A stretch of DNA of 16,118 bases from JBDNDK01 sp046719185 (lineage in GTDB: Bacteria; Armatimonadota; UBA5829), in assembly GCA_046719185.1 (NCBI GenBank), contig JBDNDK010000039.1, positions 1 to 16,118 of the forward strand. The letters are read 5' to 3'. The translations under genes were made by a program, and so were the position numbers. The notes below the pieces were generated by a model. That model saw nothing but the letters and a program-made list of their open reading frames with translations. It was not told the origin of the DNA and made no database searches. Positions 13,324 through 16,118 of this stretch are shown here, piece after piece (within the stretch, counting starts at the first letter, position 1; every line of letters begins with the position of its first letter).

Positions 13324-15012
13324 ATGCTTCGAGAGATGCATATTGAAAATTTTGCACTGATAGATGAACTTTGCATAGATTTTGACAATGGGTTTTGTGT
13401 GCTCACTGGTGAGACAGGAGCTGGCAAGTCTATCATAGTTGATGCATTAGAGGCTGTGCTTGGAGGGAAAACAAGAAGTGATGTGGTGAGAACAGGCACA
13501 GATAAATGCAGAATTCAAGCAGTTTTTGATCTTTCCAATTCACCAGAAGCATCAAGGATTTCTTCTGAGTATGGATATGAACCAGATGAAGATAATTTGC
13601 TTATTATATCCAGAGAAATTACAAATCAAGGCAAGTCTTCATATAGGATAAATGGCAGGTCTTGCACTGCAGCTGTTGTTAGAGATATTACTTCCTATTT
13701 GGTAGATATACATGGTCAGCATGAGCATCAGTCTTTAATGTCTTCTTCATTCCATATGGATATTTATGATCATTGGTGTGGAGGATATGTTCTTTCTCTT
13801 AGAGAGAAATGTGAAAGTATATATAGACAGCTTGCAAAACTTTTGGCTGAAAGAGAAAGCTTGTTAACTGATGAAAGAGAAAGAACAAGACTTCAGGATT
13901 TATACACTTTCCAGATTGATGAGATAATATCAGCTAATATTCAGCCTAATGAAGATGAAGAGCTTTTGATAGAAAAAAATAGGTTGGCAAGTGCTGAAAA
14001 ACTGCAGGAGCTGACAAATGAGATATATCTATTGCTCGGCACTGAAAATAATGGTGCATCTGAGAAATTAGGTGATGCATTAGGATTATCAATAAGATTA
14101 TGTGATATGGATTCATCTTTAGCTGATGTATCTGAAAATATCAATGCTGCTCTTGCATCTACTGAAGAAGTTTTAATAATCTTGAGAAGATATATTGATA
14201 ATATAGAATTTAATCCTGCAAAGCTTGAACTTGTTGAAGAAAGACTTGATTTGATTAGAACCCTAAAGAAAAAATATGGGGATACAATAGATGATATTCT
14301 AGCTTATGCAGAGAATACTAAAGAGAAGCTTAAAGCATTAGAGACAAGTGAGGAAAGATCATCTGAGCTTGATACTATAATTGCTAATACTGAAAATGAA
14401 TTAAAAGAAATTTGCAATTTATTAAGCAGTGAAAGAAAGAAGAAAGCAAAAGAGTTTGAAAGCTTGATACAAAAAGAGCTTGCAGACCTTGCAATGGATA
14501 AAACAAAATTTGTTGTTAGTATAACAGAAAGTGAGATTGGTCCTACAGGATCAGATATGATAGAATTTTTAATATCACCAAATCCGGGTGAGCCTGTGAA
14601 GCCATTAATTAAGATAGCATCTGGTGGAGAAATATCTAGGGTTATGCTTTCATTAAAGAGTGTAGTATCTGCTAATAGGGTGCCTACACTAGTATTTGAT
14701 GAGGTTGATGCTGGTATTGGTGGAGTTACTGCTCAGGAATTGGGAATTAAGCTGTCAAATCTTGCAGACAGCTGTCAGGTGTTGTGTGTTACCCATCTTG
14801 CACAGTTGGCATGCAGGGCAAAATGGCATTATGCTGTGGATAAATTGGTGGATGATAAAAATAGGAGTGTTATAAGGCTCCGAAAATTAGAAACTGATCA
14901 GCGTGTTACAGAACTAGCAAGGATGCTGGGAAGTGAGAACAGTGTCAGTGCCTCTGAGCATGCAAGGGAGATGCTTGAACTTGCGGATAAAGGGAGTAGT
15001 AAGACTAGATAA
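13324..15012 (+). CDS. recN: DNA repair protein RecN
   Basis: RecN is an SMC-like ATPase that gathers broken DNA ends for recombinational repair. From ATG 13324 the protein is 562 residues, the usual length, and begins MLREMHIENFALIDEL, matching the family start; GTG at 13318 is an alternative. Walker A is GETGAGKS at 29-36, then VDIHGQHEHQSL near 130-142. A long coiled-coil arm spans roughly 150-400. The ABC signature ASGGEISR starts near 432 and Walker B LVFDEVDAGIGG near 456, followed by VTHLAQLACRA. AGGTG at 13315-13319 is the ribosome site. No clear sigma70 promoter or LexA box was seen in the 190 bases between this gene and the divergent dinB unit except the dinB operator. steA overlaps its end. 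Confidence 0.96.
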   Translation: MLREMHIENFALIDELCIDFDNGFCVLTGETGAGKSIIVDALEAVLGGKTRSDVVRTGTDKCRIQAVFDLSNSPEASRISSEYGYEPDEDNLLIISREITNQGKSSYRINGRSCTAAVVRDITSYLVDIHGQHEHQSLMSSSFHMDIYDHWCGGYVLSLREKCESIYRQLAKLLAERESLLTDERERTRLQDLYTFQIDEIISANIQPNEDEELLIEKNRLASAEKLQELTNEIYLLLGTENNGASEKLGDALGLSIRLCDMDSSLADVSENINAALASTEEVLIILRRYIDNIEFNPAKLELVEERLDLIRTLKKKYGDTIDDILAYAENTKEKLKALETSEERSSELDTIIANTENELKEICNLLSSERKKKAKEFESLIQKELADLAMDKTKFVVSITESEIGPTGSDMIEFLISPNPGEPVKPLIKIASGGEISRVMLSLKSVVSANRVPTLVFDEVDAGIGGVTAQELGIKLSNLADSCQVLCVTHLAQLACRAKWHYAVDKLVDDKNRSVIRLRKLETDQRVTELARMLGSENSVSASEHAREMLELADKGSSKTR

Positions 15013-16118
15013 ACGCACAAAAAATCTTGCAAAAAGAATAAAACCCGGTGAGATTGCGTTAATTGACCATGAGGATATTGATTCTGTAGCTGCCAATATG
15101 CTTGTGGAGTCAAAAGTTAAGGCAGTGATAAATATTGCTAAGTCTTGTTCTGGTAAATATCCCAATTTAGGTCCTCAGATATTAAATGAAGCTGCTATAC
15201 CTATTATAGACTCTGCAGATCCTAAGTTGTTTGATCTGATAACTGAAGGAGATCAAATAGAAATAAAAGATGGTAATATCTATTCAAACGGTGATTTAAT
15301 AGGTTCTGGAAAAATTTTAACTACAGAAGATATACAAAGATTAAAAGAAGAATCTTCCTTACATCTTGGTGAAAGGCTTGAGGAATTTGCTCAAAACACT
15401 CTCTCTTATGTAAATAAAGAAAAATCACTTATATTACATCCTCAAGATTTTCCTCAGATAAAAACTAAAATAAATGAAAAGCATGTGCTTGTGGTAGTGA
15501 GAGGTGAAGGATATAAAGAAGACCTTCAGATGATTAGGACATACATTAGAGAAGTGAAACCTGTTCTTATTGGTGTTGATGGTGGAGCAGATGCACTTCT
15601 TGAAATGGGACTCAAGCCACATTTAATTATTGGTGATATGGATAGTGTGAGTGATAAGGCATTAAAATGTGGTGCTGAGATAATTGTGCATGCTTATAAA
15701 GATGGCAGAGCACCGGGTCTTGCAAGAGTTAAAGAGCTTGGATTAGAGCCATTTGTGTGTGCAATACCGGGCACTAGTGAAGATTTAGCACTTTTGCTTG
15801 CTTTTGAAAAAGGTGCCAAAATGATAGCTGCTGTTGGCACTCATTCAAATTTAATTGATTTTTTAGACAAGGGTAGAGCTGGTATGTCCAGCACATTTTT
15901 GGTGAGGCTAAAAGTAGGAAATAAACTAGTTGATGCTAAAGGTGTAAGCAGATTATATAGAGCTCAGCCTGCAATGAAATATATATGGCTTTTAGCTTTT
16001 GCTGCTGTTACAGTTATATTAGTTGCATTTAGTTTATCTCCAACTATTCAGGATAGATTTGAATATTTGATGGATGATATGAGGTCATATTATTGGAATA
16101 TATACACTCATTATAGGA
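14981..16118 (+). CDS. steA: SteA-like cytokinetic ring / thiamin pyrophosphokinase-like protein, partial (C-terminus beyond right edge)
   Basis: The frame is open from TTG 14981 to the window end (379 complete codons, no stop). The start MRIKGVVRLDKRTKNLAKRI matches the usual SteA N-terminus; AAGGGAG lies 10 bases upstream inside recN, giving a 32-base overlap. Recognisable parts are IKPGEIALIDHEDID, KVKAVINIAKSCSGKYPNLGP, then a TPK-like half with IGVDGGADALLEMG, HLIIGDMDSVSD, YKDGRAPGLARVKELG and AAVGTHSNLIDFLDKGRAGMSSTFL. A membrane helix lies near residues 335-355 (IWLLAFAAVTVILVAFSL). In Corynebacterium, SteA works with SteB in daughter-cell separation; here the role is inferred. Its position after recN is the usual one, and steB is expected beyond the edge. 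Confidence 0.88.
   Translation, partial: MRIKGVVRLDKRTKNLAKRIKPGEIALIDHEDIDSVAANMLVESKVKAVINIAKSCSGKYPNLGPQILNEAAIPIIDSADPKLFDLITEGDQIEIKDGNIYSNGDLIGSGKILTTEDIQRLKEESSLHLGERLEEFAQNTLSYVNKEKSLILHPQDFPQIKTKINEKHVLVVVRGEGYKEDLQMIRTYIREVKPVLIGVDGGADALLEMGLKPHLIIGDMDSVSDKALKCGAEIIVHAYKDGRAPGLARVKELGLEPFVCAIPGTSEDLALLLAFEKGAKMIAAVGTHSNLIDFLDKGRAGMSSTFLVRLKVGNKLVDAKGVSRLYRAQPAMKYIWLLAFAAVTVILVAFSLSPTIQDRFEYLMDDMRSYYWNIYTHYR

Overview
The window is AT-rich bacterial chromosome dominated by housekeeping genes. I infer a free-standing lineage near the Terrabacteria, possibly a low-GC Armatimonadota. The reasons are a SteA-type protein after recN, a Gram-positive-style LexA box, and a TIGR03790-like secreted protein with OB-fold repeats of a kind I associate with Armatimonadota. 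This placement is tentative; there is no rRNA in the window. No tRNA, rRNA, CRISPR array, insertion sequence or phage gene was recognised.

Layout. (1) Bases 1-2940, minus strand: a large secreted protein resembling glycoside hydrolases, open at the left edge, with its own promoter. (2) Bases 2941-3257: a divergent regulatory region with two good sigma70-type promoters, a 24-bp palindrome and a hairpin at the start of the ffh transcript. (3) Bases 3258-9312, plus strand: one tightly packed operon, ffh (carrying a 1-base frameshift), rpsP, khpA, rimM, trmD, rplS, lepB, rnhB, yraN and a membrane-anchored sensor-domain-like protein. It joins protein targeting and export (Ffh, LepB), ribosome parts and maturation (S16, L19, RimM), tRNA m1G37 methylation (TrmD), RNA binding (KhpA) and RNase HII. 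(4) Bases 9313-9615: a regulatory gap with a promoter and a leader hairpin. (5) Bases 9616-11637: a secreted TIGR03790-like protein with an Ig-like domain and two OB-fold-like repeats. (6) Bases 11654-13119, minus strand: a two-gene unit of a DUF6504-like small protein and DNA polymerase IV (dinB). Its promoter carries a LexA-type operator between the -35 and -10 elements. (7) Bases 13324-16118, plus strand: recN overlapping a steA-like gene that runs off the right edge.

The repair genes dinB, its small partner and recN sit back to back, and the dinB unit looks SOS-controlled. The two long open frames at the window edges (the minus-strand glycosidase-like gene and steA) lack one end here but are otherwise uninterrupted. 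Many genes begin with TTG or GTG: ffh, khpA, yraN and steA with TTG, rpsP and rplS with GTG. The most useful new leads are the SOS-box-controlled DUF6504-dinB pair, the unusual ffh gene (frameshift plus a DVAGR G3 motif), the regulatory region between the glycosidase-like gene and ffh, and the two multidomain secreted proteins.
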